64,000 nucleotides of DNA from Burkholderia savannae (GCF_001524445.2 NZ_CP013417.1:1488001-1552000); one strand, 5' to 3'. Numbered from the stretch's first letter, positions 10,783 through 21,842 are shown. Notes: generated from the letters alone by a model not told the origin. A program made the numbers and translations.

Positions 10783-12660
10783 ATGACGTCAAGAAAATGG
10801 GCCAACCCTCGCGCTTCGCAAGCGAAGCGTGTGATTTGCGCGGCGACGTTTTGCGCCGCGACCACGCTGACGGCGCACGCCGCCGCGCCGGCGTGGGTCG
10901 ATACGCAGACCCGCGCGTATCCGGCATTCCCGCAGCAGGCGTCGGCGGCGACGTTTGCGGCCGGCAAGGCGATCGACGCGGCGCCCGGCGAGCCGGTGCG
11001 GGTGGTCGTCAGTCTCAATCTCAACGACGAAGCGAGGCTCGATCGCTTTCTGCGCGATCTGCATACGCCCGGCAACGCCGCGTACGGCCGGCATCTGACG
11101 CCCGCCGAATTCGCCGCGCAGTACGCGCCGACGCAACAGCAGGTCGCGCTCGTCGAAGCGCATCTGCGCCGGTCCGGATTTCGCGACATCCAGGTGTCGC
11201 CGAACCGGCTGCTGATCTCGGCGACGGGCACCGCGGCCGCGGTCAAGACGGCGTTCAACACGCGGTTGAAGAGCTTCACGCTCGAAGGTCGGCGCGTGCA
11301 CGCGAACCAGGACACGGCGCAGGCGCCGGCCGCGCTCGGCAGCATCGTCGGCGCGGTGCTCGGGCTCGACAGCGCGACGCTCGCTCACACGTACAACCGC
11401 CGGGCGGCCGTGACGGGCGCCGTCGGCGGCGCGAAGGCGTCGCTTGCGGCGCGCGCGAGCGACGCGACCGCGAACGCGGCCGCGAGCGGCACGCCGGTGC
11501 TGACGGGCCACGATCCGCTCGAATTCTCGCAAATCTACCGCGCGGGCTCGACGCCGACGGCGTCGCAGACGACGGTCGGCGTCATCATGGCGGGCGACGC
11601 GGCGCCCGTGCTGCGGGATCTCGGCACCTTCGCGGCGAAAGCGGGGCTCGCGCGCGTGGCCGCGAGCGTCACGCGCACCGGGCCGCCCGGCAGCGACTAC
11701 AGCGACAACTCGGGCCTGAGCGAGTGGGACATGGACAGCCAGGCGATCGTCGGCGCGGCGGGCGGGCAGGTGAAGGGGATCGTGTTCTACGCGGCGCCGT
11801 CGATGTTGCTGACCGACATCACCGAAGCATATAACCGGGCCGTCATCGACAACGTCGCGAAGGTCATCAACGTGTCGCTCGGCGTGTGCGAGGCGGATGC
11901 GCGCGCCGCCGGCACGCAGGCGGCCGACGACCGGATCTTCAAGAGCGCGGTCGCGCAGGGGCAGACCTTCGCCGTCGCGGCGGGCGACGCCGGCGCGTAC
12001 GAGTGCAGCGTGAGCCGCGTTTCCGGCGGGCAGGGCGTGCCGGCGCGATCGAACTATTCGGTGAGCGAGCCCGCGACGTCGCCGTACGTCGTCGCGGTCG
12101 GCGGCACGACGCTGTCGACCGACAAGTCGACGGGCGCCTACGCCGGTGAAGCCGCGTGGAACGAGGGGCTGCAGCCGATCGGCGTGTACGATCCGTACGG
12201 CAGTTACGATTCGACGCAGCGCCTGTGGGCGACGGGCGGCGGCTACAGCAAGAACGAAGCGGTGCCGGCGTGGCAGCGCAGCGTGCTCGGCACGTCGGCG
12301 AGGACGCGCGCGGTGCCGGACGTCGCGTTCGAGGCGGACGGCCGCAGCGGCGCGCACGTCTACGTGAACGGGCAGATCGAGCAGTGGGGCGGCACGAGCC
12401 TCGCCGCGCCGATCTTCACGGGGATCTGGGCGCGCTTGCAATCCGACAATGGCAACCGGCTCGGCTTTCCGCTCGCGAGCCTTTATCGCTACGTTCCGTC
12501 CAACGGCACGCTGGTGCACGACGTGACGTCCGGCAACAACGGCTCGGGCGGCTACGGCTACAAGGCGGGCACCGGCTGGGACCCGGTGACGGGCTTCGGC
12601 AGCTTCGACATCGGGAACCTCGCCGCATTCGTCAAGAAGACGGCGGATTTCGCGCGATAG
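10783..12660 (+). CDS. exported S53 (sedolisin/kumamolisin family) serine-carboxyl peptidase
   Basis: A secreted acid protease of the sedolisin family, which uses a Ser-Glu-Asp triad. The ATG at 10783 has GAGGA eight bases upstream and begins a signal peptide (cleavage near AHAAAPAW); a second in-frame ATG at 10768 overlaps that ribosome site. Product 625 residues. A pro-domain (about 50-230) carries VVVSLNLNDEARLDRFL. The catalytic domain shows Glu314 and Asp318 in SEWDMDSQ, the oxyanion Asp402 in AAGDAGAYE and the nucleophile Ser539 in GGTSLAAP. The calcium site GTGWDPVTGFGSFD closes the domain. The Asp loop reads AAGDAG where many relatives have SSGDSG. It probably autoprocesses at low pH. 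Confidence 0.93.
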   Translation: MTSRKWANPRASQAKRVICAATFCAATTLTAHAAAPAWVDTQTRAYPAFPQQASAATFAAGKAIDAAPGEPVRVVVSLNLNDEARLDRFLRDLHTPGNAAYGRHLTPAEFAAQYAPTQQQVALVEAHLRRSGFRDIQVSPNRLLISATGTAAAVKTAFNTRLKSFTLEGRRVHANQDTAQAPAALGSIVGAVLGLDSATLAHTYNRRAAVTGAVGGAKASLAARASDATANAAASGTPVLTGHDPLEFSQIYRAGSTPTASQTTVGVIMAGDAAPVLRDLGTFAAKAGLARVAASVTRTGPPGSDYSDNSGLSEWDMDSQAIVGAAGGQVKGIVFYAAPSMLLTDITEAYNRAVIDNVAKVINVSLGVCEADARAAGTQAADDRIFKSAVAQGQTFAVAAGDAGAYECSVSRVSGGQGVPARSNYSVSEPATSPYVVAVGGTTLSTDKSTGAYAGEAAWNEGLQPIGVYDPYGSYDSTQRLWATGGGYSKNEAVPAWQRSVLGTSARTRAVPDVAFEADGRSGAHVYVNGQIEQWGGTSLAAPIFTGIWARLQSDNGNRLGFPLASLYRYVPSNGTLVHDVTSGNNGSGGYGYKAGTGWDPVTGFGSFDIGNLAAFVKKTADFAR

Positions 12661-12829
12661 GGCCCGGCGCGCCGCTCGGCGCGCGGGCCGCGGCGGCGCG
12701 GGCGGCGGGAGCCGCGCCCGGCTTTTGCGCGCCGTTTCGCATCGCCGCGCCCCGCTCGGCGTCGCGCTATGCTCGTGCGGGCGCCGTGCGCGAGCGGCGC
12801 TCCACTCGTCGAACGACAAAGGATCGATC

Positions 12830-13561
12830 GTGACAAAAAGAAAAGGATTCGCCGTGGCCGCGTTGTGCGCGTTCGCGTTGATCGGGCGCGCGGCCGCGCA
12901 AACGCTGCCGTTGCCCGACGGCCTGATCGACCTCGGCAGCGGCGCCGGCGAGCACATGCTGGCCGAGAGCGGCGCGCGCAGCGCATACGTGCCGCTCGGC
13001 AGTCACTTCGTCACGCAGAAAACCGAGAGCTATTGCGGCGTCGCGTCGCTCGTGATGGTGCTGAACGCGCTGCGCGTGCCGGCGCCCGCCGCCGCGCAAT
13101 ATCCGCCGTTCCACTACTTCACGCAGGACAACGTGCTCAACGACGCGACCGAGAAGATCCGTCCGCAGGCGCAGATCGAGCAGCACGGGATGACGCTCGA
13201 TCAACTGGGGGCGCTCGCGAACGCGCTCGGCGCGCGCGGCGACGTGCGCCATGCGTCCGATGCGTCGGTCGATGCGTTTCGCGCGGACGCGGTCGCGCAT
13301 CTCGGCCGCCCGGGGCGCTACGTGCTCGTCAACTACCTGCGCAGCCGCCTCGGCCAGCAAACGGGCGGCCACATCTCGCCGCTTGGCGCGTACGACGCCG
13401 CGGCCGACCGCTTCCTGATCCTCGACGTGTCCCGTTACAAATACCCGCCTGTCTGGGTGAGGGCGGCCGATCTGTACGCGGCGATGAACACGCCCGATGC
13501 GGACAACGGCGGCCGCAGTCGCGGCTACGTGCTCATCGGCGGGGCGACGGCGGGGCGTTGA
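12830..13561 (+). CDS. exported phytochelatin-synthase-like cysteine protease
   Basis: A papain-fold protein resembling bacterial phytochelatin synthase-like enzymes, which cleave the glycine from glutathione or act as small peptidases. The likely start is GTG at 12830, seven bases after AAAGGA; it gives 243 residues with a signal peptide ending near GRAAAQ. The triad can be placed: Cys69 in ESYCGVASLVMVLNAL, His181 in TGGHISPLGAYD and Asp199 in LILDVSRYKYPPVWV. The C-terminal metal-binding half of plant phytochelatin synthases is missing, as in bacterial members. It follows the S53 peptidase by 169 bp on the same strand. The substrate is unknown; a periplasmic thiol peptide is one possibility. 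Confidence 0.8.
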   Translation: MTKRKGFAVAALCAFALIGRAAAQTLPLPDGLIDLGSGAGEHMLAESGARSAYVPLGSHFVTQKTESYCGVASLVMVLNALRVPAPAAAQYPPFHYFTQDNVLNDATEKIRPQAQIEQHGMTLDQLGALANALGARGDVRHASDASVDAFRADAVAHLGRPGRYVLVNYLRSRLGQQTGGHISPLGAYDAAADRFLILDVSRYKYPPVWVRAADLYAAMNTPDADNGGRSRGYVLIGGATAGR

Positions 13562-13728
13562 TGCGTGCGGCGGCGACGTGCCGGCCCGCGGGGTGGGCGC
13601 ACCCGTCGTCCGACAGGCGCGAGGCCGCACGACGCGGGCGGCGCCGGCGCAAGATTGCGGCGAGTCGGTCGGCCCGCCGCCCGTGCGTCGTTTGCGTCGG
13701 GGAGCGGGAACCCGGCATTCGGCGCGCC

Positions 13729-13884
13729 GAATGCCTGAATGCCTGAATGCCTGAACGCCCGAACGCCCGAACGCCCGAACACCCGAACACCCGAACACCC
13801 GAACACCCGAACACCCGAACACCCGAACACCCGAATGCCCGAATGCCCGAATGCCCGAATGCCCAATGCCCAATGCCCAATGCC
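13729..13884. repeat. 8-bp tandem repeat (VNTR) in ordered variant blocks
   Basis: Seventeen contiguous 8-bp units read in order: three GAATGCCT, three GAACGCCC, seven GAACACCC and four GAATGCCC. They are followed by three 7-bp AATGCCC-type units ending at 13884. The array is intergenic, between the phytochelatin-synthase-like gene and ppsA. Units that are not a multiple of three argue against a coding role. Confidence 0.95.
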
Positions 13885-14045
13885 TGCACTCAAACGCCCG
13901 TACACCGCCCCGACGAAAAGCGACAGACCGGCCAAGCCCCTGCCGGCAAGGCGTCCCGACTTGCCCGGCGCGTCGAAACCGCGCGCTAGAGCCCCATTGC
14001 GAGCGGGTTGCGCCACATCCGCTGGCCGTCACGGTAGAATAGCGG

Positions 14046-14220
14046 CAACCTGTTGGATAAGCCCTTGCGGCTGAAGCGCGGCGCAGCCGCGATTCGGGTC
14101 GCGATGCGCTACGGATTCCCGGCAAGTTCGGCGATTTGTCTGCTTTTTCGCCTTTCTGCCGGGATTTTTGCAAGTGCGCCGGAGTCGTCCCGTCCCTGCG
14201 AAGGCTTATCCGACAGGTTG
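14046..14220. repeat. long inverted repeat in the ppsA 5' region
   Basis: The arm at 14046-14070 (CAACCTGTTGGATAAGCC and onward) is matched in reverse complement by 14196-14220 (GGCTTATCCGACAGGTTG at its end). About 21 of 25 positions agree, and the mismatch inside the best block is a G-U pair in RNA. About 125 bases separate the arms. It may be a leader RNA stem or a pair of protein-binding sites. Confidence 0.7.
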
Positions 14221-14305
14221 TGCAATGCGTGTCCCGCTTTTTGCAGGCGGCCGCGCTCCGAGCCCGTTGCACGATCGAGCATTTTTTTCACACTTAGGGG
14301 CTTGT

Positions 14306-16705
<2,400 letters not shown>

Positions 16706-16785
16706 CCGGCAGCGGTGATCGTTCGTCCGGGCGGCGGTCGTCGGATCGCCGTTTGAATGAAGGCAAATTGCAAGGTTCGTGCTAT

Positions 16786-16815
16786 AAACACCCCGGTAAC
16801 GCCGGGGTGTTTTTC
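16786..16815 (+). terminator. rho-independent terminator after ppsA
   Basis: Perfect stem AACACCCCGG / CCGGGGTGTT with a five-base loop, followed directly by a run of T broken by one C. It lies 80 bp after ppsA and 21 bp before nfeD, so nfeD must have its own promoter or rely on read-through. Confidence 0.9.
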
Positions 16816-16835
16816 TTTGTGCAACGGGAGGGGCG

Positions 16836-17270
16836 ATGGTGTCAGGGCAGTTTTTCTGGTGGATCGGCGTCGGGGTGTTCGTCATCGCGGAACTGCTGAC
16901 GGGAACGTTCTACCTGCTGATGATCGCGCTCGGCTTCCTCGCGGGCGGCCTCGTGCATCTCGCGGGCGCGCCCGTCGCGTGGCAGTTCGCCGCCGCCGCG
17001 CTCGTCGCGAGCGTCGCCGTGATCGTGCTCCGGCGCTCGGGGCTCGGCCGCAAGCAGAAGCGCGACGCGTCCGCGAATCCCGACATCAACATCGACATCG
17101 GCGCGACGATCACGGTCAGGCACTGGCATGATCGCCGCGCCCGCGCGCAGTATCGCGGCGCGCAATGGGACGTCGAGCTCGCCGCCGGCGAGCGCGAGGA
17201 CGCGCATCTGTACGAAGTGCGCGCGGTGCGCGGCAATTGCCTCATCGTCGCCGCGAAGCCGTCGGCCTGA
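16836..17270 (+). CDS. NfeD-like membrane protein
   Basis: A short NfeD-family protein of 144 residues with two or three N-terminal membrane helices (about residues 5-70) and a C-terminal OB-fold-like soluble domain (about 85-144, ending with VRAVRGNCLIVAAKPSA). NfeD proteins usually work with an SPFH-domain partner in membrane microdomains, and such a partner starts 55 bp downstream here. It lacks the N-terminal ClpP-like protease domain of long NfeD proteins. Confidence 0.88.
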   Translation: MVSGQFFWWIGVGVFVIAELLTGTFYLLMIALGFLAGGLVHLAGAPVAWQFAAAALVASVAVIVLRRSGLGRKQKRDASANPDINIDIGATITVRHWHDRRARAQYRGAQWDVELAAGEREDAHLYEVRAVRGNCLIVAAKPSA

Positions 17271-17325
17271 CCGCACGCGTGCTCGCGCGTTCGGCTTTCA
17301 CATTTCAACCAGGAGGACCAGCTTC

Positions 17326-18273
17326 ATGGATTCGTTGATCGTCTGGGCGGTGCTGCTCGTCATCGCTTTCGTGATCGTGTCGCAGACGGTGAAGATCGTG
17401 CCGCAGCAGCACGCGTGGGTGCTCGAGCGGTTCGGCCGCTATCACGCGACGCTGTCGCCGGGCCTGAACATCGTGCTGCCGTTCGTCGACCGGATCGCCT
17501 ACCGGCACGTGCTGAAGGAAATCCCGCTCGACGTGCCGAGCCAGATCTGCATCACGCGCGACAACACGCAACTGCAGGTGGACGGCGTGCTGTACTTCCA
17601 GGTCACCGATCCGATGAAGGCGTCGTACGGGGCGAGCAACTTCGTGCTCGCGATCACGCAGCTCGCGCAGACCACGCTGCGCTCGGTGATCGGCAAGCTC
17701 GAGCTCGACAAGACGTTCGAGGAGCGCGACTTCATCAATCACAGCATCGTGTCGGCGCTCGACGAGGCGGCGTCGAATTGGGGCGTGAAGGTGCTGCGCT
17801 ACGAGATCAAGGATCTGACGCCGCCGAAGGAGATCCTGCATGCGATGCAGGCGCAGATCACCGCGGAGCGCGAGAAGCGCGCGCTGATCGCCGCGTCCGA
17901 AGGGCGCAAGCAGGAGCAGATCAACCTCGCGTCGGGCGCGCGCGAGGCGGCGATCCAGAAATCGGAGGGCGAGAGGCAGGCGGCGATCAACCAGGCGCAG
18001 GGCGAGGCGGCCGCGATTCTCGCCGTGGCCGAGGCGAACGCGCAGGCGATCCAGAAGATCGCGCAGGCGATCCAGTCGCAGGGCGGGATGGACGCGGTGA
18101 ACCTGAAGGTCGCCGAGCAGTACGTCGGCGCGTTCGGCAATCTCGCGAAGGCGGGCAACACGCTGATCGTGCCGTCGAACCTGTCGGACCTGAGCACGGC
18201 GATCGCGTCGGCGCTCGCGATCGTGAACCGCGGTGCGCCGGGCGCGGCAGGCTCGGGCGCGAGCAAGGGCTGA
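17326..18273 (+). CDS. SPFH/band-7 (stomatin-like, QmcA/paraslipin type) membrane protein
   Basis: A 315-residue stomatin-like protein. One N-terminal membrane helix (about 3-22) is followed by the band-7 domain (VKIVPQQHAWVLERFGRYHATLSPGLNIVLPFVD, about 22-190). A helical, Ala/Gln/Glu-rich oligomerisation segment follows (about 190-260, EREKRALIAASEGRKQEQ), then a tail. The ATG at 17326 has AGGAGG upstream. It forms an operon-like pair with the NfeD gene. Such pairs are thought to organise membrane domains and scaffold proteases; the specific client is unknown. Confidence 0.92.
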   Translation: MDSLIVWAVLLVIAFVIVSQTVKIVPQQHAWVLERFGRYHATLSPGLNIVLPFVDRIAYRHVLKEIPLDVPSQICITRDNTQLQVDGVLYFQVTDPMKASYGASNFVLAITQLAQTTLRSVIGKLELDKTFEERDFINHSIVSALDEAASNWGVKVLRYEIKDLTPPKEILHAMQAQITAEREKRALIAASEGRKQEQINLASGAREAAIQKSEGERQAAINQAQGEAAAILAVAEANAQAIQKIAQAIQSQGGMDAVNLKVAEQYVGAFGNLAKAGNTLIVPSNLSDLSTAIASALAIVNRGAPGAAGSGASKG

Positions 18274-18296
18274 GCGCCGCCGTCGGCGGGATGAAG

Positions 18297-18336
18297 AAAA
18301 GGCCCGCTTTTTCGAGTCGATCGAAGCGGGCCTTTT
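18297..18336. terminator. bidirectional terminator between the SPFH gene and smpB
   Basis: Strong inverted repeat: AAAAGGCCCGCTTTTTCGA pairs with TCGAAGCGGGCCTTTT across a five-base loop. T-rich sequence follows in both directions, which suits the convergent genes on either side. Confidence 0.9.
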
Positions 18337-18416
18337 CGATGTCGGCGCATCGCGCGGCGGATGAAGTGCGCCGCGGGCGGGCGCGCGGCGTGCGGCAAAG
18401 CGTCGCGCGGTACGCG

Positions 18417-18863
18417 TTACGCGGCCGAGCGCATGATCCGCGCTTTTTCGCGTTCCCAGTCGCGTTTCTTTTCGGTTTCGCGCTTGTCGTGCAGTTTCTT
18501 GCCCTTGGCGAGGCCGATCTCGCATTTGACGCGGCCGCCTTTGTAGTGGAAGTTCAGCGGCACGAGCGTATAGCCGCGCTGCTCGACCTTGCCGATCAGT
18601 TTCTTGATCTCGTCGCGATGCAGCAGCAGCTTGCGGGTGCGGACCGGGTCAGGCTTGATGTGGGTCGAGGCCTCGGGCAGCGGGCTGATGTGCGTGCCGA
18701 TCAGGAAGATCTCCGCGTTCTTCACGACGACGTAGCCTTCCTTGATCTGGCCGCGCCCGGCGCGCAGCGCCTTGACCTCCCACCCCTCGAGCACGAGCCC
18801 CGCTTCGTAGCGCTCTTCGATGTGGTAATCGAAAAACGCTTTTCTGTTGTCGATGATGCTCAT
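18417..18863 (-). CDS. smpB: SmpB, tmRNA-binding protein
   Basis: SmpB delivers tmRNA to stalled ribosomes for trans-translation. The 148-residue protein is complete, beginning [22 protein letters not shown]. The OB-barrel segments [18 protein letters not shown] and [12 protein letters not shown] are typical, and the basic C-terminal tail ([16 protein letters not shown]) is the part that enters the mRNA channel. No tmRNA gene is visible nearby. It is divergent from ratA across a 97-bp promoter region. Confidence 0.97.
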   Translation of the reverse strand: MSIIDNRKAFFDYHIEERYEAGLVLEGWEVKALRAGRGQIKEGYVVVKNAEIFLIGTHISPLPEASTHIKPDPVRTRKLLLHRDEIKKLIGKVEQRGYTLVPLNFHYKGGRVKCEIGLAKGKKLHDKRETEKKRDWEREKARIMRSAA

Positions 18864-18885
18864 GAAGGGAAATGGCCAACTCGTT

Positions 18886-18901
18886 TAAAATCACAATTTT
18901 A
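18886..18901. promoter_or_regulatory. AT-rich inverted repeat in the smpB/ratA divergent promoter
   Basis: TAAAAT and ATTTTA flank CACA, a perfect 6+4+6 inverted repeat in the shared 97-bp region between smpB and ratA. It can supply -10-like hexamers in both directions. Whether a regulator binds here is unknown. Confidence 0.5.
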
Positions 18902-18960
18902 GCAAAGCGGGGCGGCGTTGGCCCGGCTTGCTCGTTTACCTTAGCGATGCCGCGCGATTT

Positions 18961-19398
18961 ATGGCAGATGTCCAGAAAACCGTATTGATCCGCCATTCGG
19001 CGGAACAGATGTTCGACCTCGTCACCGACGTGGCCGATTACCCGAACTTCCTGCCTTGGTGCGGCGGCGTCGAGATTCGCCGTCGCGACGAAACCGGCAT
19101 GGAGGCGCGGATCGACATCAACTTCAAGGGCATCAAGCAGCATTTCGCGACCCGCAACACGCAGGAGCGCCCGACCCGGATCGACATGGAGTTCGCCGAC
19201 GGGCCGTTTCGCAAGTTCACCGGCTACTGGCGCTTCACGCCGCTGCGCGCGGACGCGTGCAAGATCGAATTCGCGCTGCATTACGAGTTCTCGAGCATCA
19301 TCCTCGAGAAGATCATCGGGCCTGTGTTCACGCACATCGCGAGTACGTTCGTCGAATCGTTCGTGAAGCGCGCCGACCAGCGCTACGGCAAGGGGTGA
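18961..19398 (+). CDS. ratA: RatA, START/coenzyme Q-binding (COQ10-type) protein
   Basis: A 145-residue SRPBCC/START-fold protein of the RatA/COQ10 family. RatA was described as a toxin that blocks 70S ribosome assembly; eukaryotic Coq10 binds ubiquinone and many bacterial members probably do the same. The ATG at 18961 begins MADVQKTVLIRHSAEQMFDLVTDV with the conserved DYPNFLPWC motif near residue 27. It is followed five bases later by the rnfH-like gene, the usual ratA-ratB pair, and is divergent from smpB, also a conserved neighbour. Confidence 0.93.
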   Translation: MADVQKTVLIRHSAEQMFDLVTDVADYPNFLPWCGGVEIRRRDETGMEARIDINFKGIKQHFATRNTQERPTRIDMEFADGPFRKFTGYWRFTPLRADACKIEFALHYEFSSIILEKIIGPVFTHIASTFVESFVKRADQRYGKG

Positions 19399-19403
19399 CG
19401 CAG

Positions 19404-19727
19404 ATGCCGAAGGTCCAGGTCTGCTACGCGCTGCCCGAGCAACAGACGCTCGTCGCCGTCGACGTGCCGGCGGGCGCGACCGTGCGCGACGCGATCGACG
19501 CGAGCGGCGTGCTCGCGCGCCATCCGGACATCGATCTCGCGACGCTGAAGACGGGCATCCTCGGCAAGCTCGCGCCGCTCGACGCGCCCGTGGCCGATGG
19601 CGACCGCGTCGAGATCTACCGGCCGCTCATCGTCGATCCGAAGGTCGCGCGGCAGCGCCGCGTCGACAAGACCCGCCGCGAAGGCTCGATCGAAGGCCGC
19701 AAGTGGCTGCCGAAGGATTCGCGCTGA
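19404..19727 (+). CDS. rnfH: RnfH/RatB family ubiquitin-like-fold protein
   Basis: A 107-residue protein of the RnfH (YfjF/RatB) family. The conserved opening VQVCYALPEQQTLVAVDVPAG and the EIYRPLIVDPKVARQRR motif near residue 75 are diagnostic. The fold is beta-grasp; the function is uncertain despite the name, and association with ratA and smpB is the most stable clue. The start at 19404 is five bases after the ratA stop, so it is co-transcribed. Confidence 0.93.
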   Translation: MPKVQVCYALPEQQTLVAVDVPAGATVRDAIDASGVLARHPDIDLATLKTGILGKLAPLDAPVADGDRVEIYRPLIVDPKVARQRRVDKTRREGSIEGRKWLPKDSR

Positions 19728-19881
19728 GCGGCGGCGCGCGGCGTGGGCGATTCGCCTGACGAAATTTCGCGGCGGCCCATGCGCGCGCTTTCCGGGCCGA
19801 CGCCGGGCGAAGCTTCCGAAGAGAAATCCGAACTGACATATCCGAAGAAATATTCGGAGAAGCGTCCGGCGGAGGCCGCGC

Positions 19882-20874
19882 TCAATGCGCGCCGAGGTTC
19901 GCGTTGAGCGGATCGTCGGCCGCGCGCTTGCCGTCGCCGTGGCGGCGCACCGATCCGTAAACGCCCGCGAGCAGCAGCGCGAGCGCCGCGATCTCGAGCG
20001 CGCGCGGCAGGCGATGATCGAAAACGAAGCCGTACAGCAGCGCGAAGACGGTTTCGAACACGATCAACTGGCCCGACAGCGTGAGCGGCAGCCGCTTCGA
20101 CGCCGCGTTCCACAGCCCGTTGCCGAGCCACGACGCGCCGATCGCGAGGCCGAGATTCAGCAGCCAGAACAACTGCCAGCGCGATGCGGGCAGCGCGGGC
20201 TGCAGCGCGCCGGCCGGCAGCGCGACGATGCCGATCCAGCACAGCCCGCCGATCAGGCCGGTGACGACGCCCCACAGCACCGACCATTCGTTGCCGTCGA
20301 AATGATGGTGGCGTTGCAGGTAGCGGGCGTTCGCGACCGCGTACCATGTCCAGCTCGCGAGCGCGCCCGCCGCGCACGCGATGCCGGCGAGCTTTTGCGA
20401 GAGCGTCGTCGCGTGCGCGGCTTCGGACGTGAACAGGTCGACGTTGATGCACGCGATGCCGGCCACGACGAGCGCGAGCGGGCCCGCGAGCCGCTTGAGC
20501 GGCACCGCGCCGTGGTCGCCGAGGCCGGCGAGCGTGACGGTGACGGGCAGCACGCCGACGATCAGCGAGCTGGGCGCGATGCCGATCAGATGCACGGCGC
20601 TCGACAACAACATGTAATAGGCGACGTTGCCGACGAGCGCGAGCTTGACGAGCGCGACGAGATCGTCGCGCGTCAAGCGCGCGGCGAGCGAGCGGGCGGC
20701 GGGCAGCGCGGCCGCGAGCGACACGAGGCCGTACATCGCATAGCGGCCCACGCTCAGCAGCAGCGGCGAAAAGTCGGTCAGAAGCCGCGGCACGAGAAAC
20801 ACCATCCCCCACAAGGCGCCTGCCAACACGCCATACACCACACCGCGCTGCATCGAATTCTCCGGCCATTTCAC
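19882..20874 (-). CDS. EamA/DMT-superfamily transporter
   Basis: A 330-residue inner membrane protein with about ten hydrophobic segments arranged as two EamA repeats (about 8-150 and 170-305), ending in a short charged tail. The family exports amino acids, nucleosides or other small metabolites; no residue here fixes the substrate. It is convergent with rnfH and upstream of nothing obviously co-transcribed. A TCCGAA/TTCGGA inverted repeat (19841-19858) lies just beyond its 3' end and may help end transcription. Confidence 0.88.
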   Translation of the reverse strand: MKWPENSMQRGVVYGVLAGALWGMVFLVPRLLTDFSPLLLSVGRYAMYGLVSLAAALPAARSLAARLTRDDLVALVKLALVGNVAYYMLLSSAVHLIGIAPSSLIVGVLPVTVTLAGLGDHGAVPLKRLAGPLALVVAGIACINVDLFTSEAAHATTLSQKLAGIACAAGALASWTWYAVANARYLQRHHHFDGNEWSVLWGVVTGLIGGLCWIGIVALPAGALQPALPASRWQLFWLLNLGLAIGASWLGNGLWNAASKRLPLTLSGQLIVFETVFALLYGFVFDHRLPRALEIAALALLLAGVYGSVRRHGDGKRAADDPLNANLGAH

Positions 20875-21122
20875 TGACGAGCGCGCATCTTAGCGAAGCG
20901 AGGCGGTGTCTGTCTTGTTCATTCCTGCACTCGGTCGGAGCGGCGTGGGCGTGGAGCGCGCCGGCTCGGCGGCTCGGTGTTGAGGCGGATCGCCGGCAAT
21001 TGCGCGTGCCGCGTCGGCGGCGCGGCCTCATCGCTCGACGGCGGCGAGCGAAGTTTTGGCGCGCCTGTCGCCGTGTTTGCGCGTGACGCGCGGACGGACG
21101 TTGCGGCGCATGCCGCCCGTGG

Positions 21123-21809
21123 CTATTCGTCGGTCGAGCCGGCCGCGCGCCCCGCGCCGCCGCGTGCCGCGCCGTTTCGCGCGGGGCGGCGGACGGCTCG
21201 CACTTTCCCGCTGTTGCCGCCGCCGCAGAAGAAGCGCTCGCCGCCGTCGGATTCGAGCCCCGACACGCCCACGCCAGCCGGCATCTCGAGCGCTTCCAGC
21301 ACGTCGCCCGTTCGCGGATCGATGCGGCGCAGCTCGCTCTCGTCGTTCTCCCACGTGCCGTGCCAGAGCTCGCCGTCGACCCACGTGACGCCGGTGACGA
21401 AGCGGTTCGATTCGATCGTCCGAAGAATCGCGCCTGTGTCGGGATCGATCTGATGAATCTTGCGATCGCGGTACTGGCCGACCCAGAGCGTGCCTTCCGC
21501 CCATGCGAGCCCGGAATCGCCGCCGCCGCCGGGCGCGGGGATCGTCGCCAGCACGCGCCCCGTGTCCGGATCGATCTTGTGGATGCGATCCTCCGCGATC
21601 TGATACAGGTGCCGGCCGTCGAACGCCGTGCCCGCGTGCGCGGCGACACCGATGGAGCGCAGCGTCGCCCCGCTCGCCGGGTCGAGCGCGTTCAGTTTGT
21701 CGCCGGACGCGAACCATACGCGATGGCCGTCGTACGTGAGCCCGTGCACGCTGTCGACGCCTGCGAACGGGCCATATTCCCGAATGATTTCGGCTGCGGA
21801 TCGTTTCAT
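21123..21809 (-). CDS. beta-propeller protein (glutamine cyclotransferase/Vgb-like)
   Basis: A 228-residue protein built from repeats of about 45 residues, each with a D-x-x-T-G turn (KIDPDTGRVL, QIDPDTGAIL, RIDPRTGDVL), as in glutamine cyclotransferase and Vgb/SMP-30-like beta-propellers. I see no signal peptide and no confirmed catalytic site, so an enzymatic role is not established. It lies between the DMT exporter and a regulator gene on the same strand. The last 20 residues are Arg/Gly/Ala-rich and unlike a propeller blade. Confidence 0.75.
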   Translation of the reverse strand: MKRSAAEIIREYGPFAGVDSVHGLTYDGHRVWFASGDKLNALDPASGATLRSIGVAAHAGTAFDGRHLYQIAEDRIHKIDPDTGRVLATIPAPGGGGDSGLAWAEGTLWVGQYRDRKIHQIDPDTGAILRTIESNRFVTGVTWVDGELWHGTWENDESELRRIDPRTGDVLEALEMPAGVGVSGLESDGGERFFCGGGNSGKVRAVRRPARNGAARGGAGRAAGSTDE

Positions 21810-21842
21810 GTCTTCGCCTTCCGGTCGATCGATGGCGCCATC

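Larger units (their letters stand above)
13562..14305. other. non-coding region with 8-bp VNTR and ppsA leader
   Basis: No credible gene in 744 bp. It holds a tandem repeat at 13729-13884 and, nearer ppsA, a long inverted repeat whose arms lie at 14046-14070 and 14196-14220. A possible -10 box TAGAAT at 14034 precedes the first arm, so the structure would fall in the 5' untranslated leader. Confidence 0.6.

Noticed and set aside
13729..13884. CRISPR-like appearance of the repeat array
   Set aside because: Units are 8 bp and contiguous with no spacers, and there are no cas genes.
19841..19858. TCCGAA/TTCGGA inverted repeat as a terminator
   Set aside because: No T run follows on either strand; mentioned only as a possible aid to termination.
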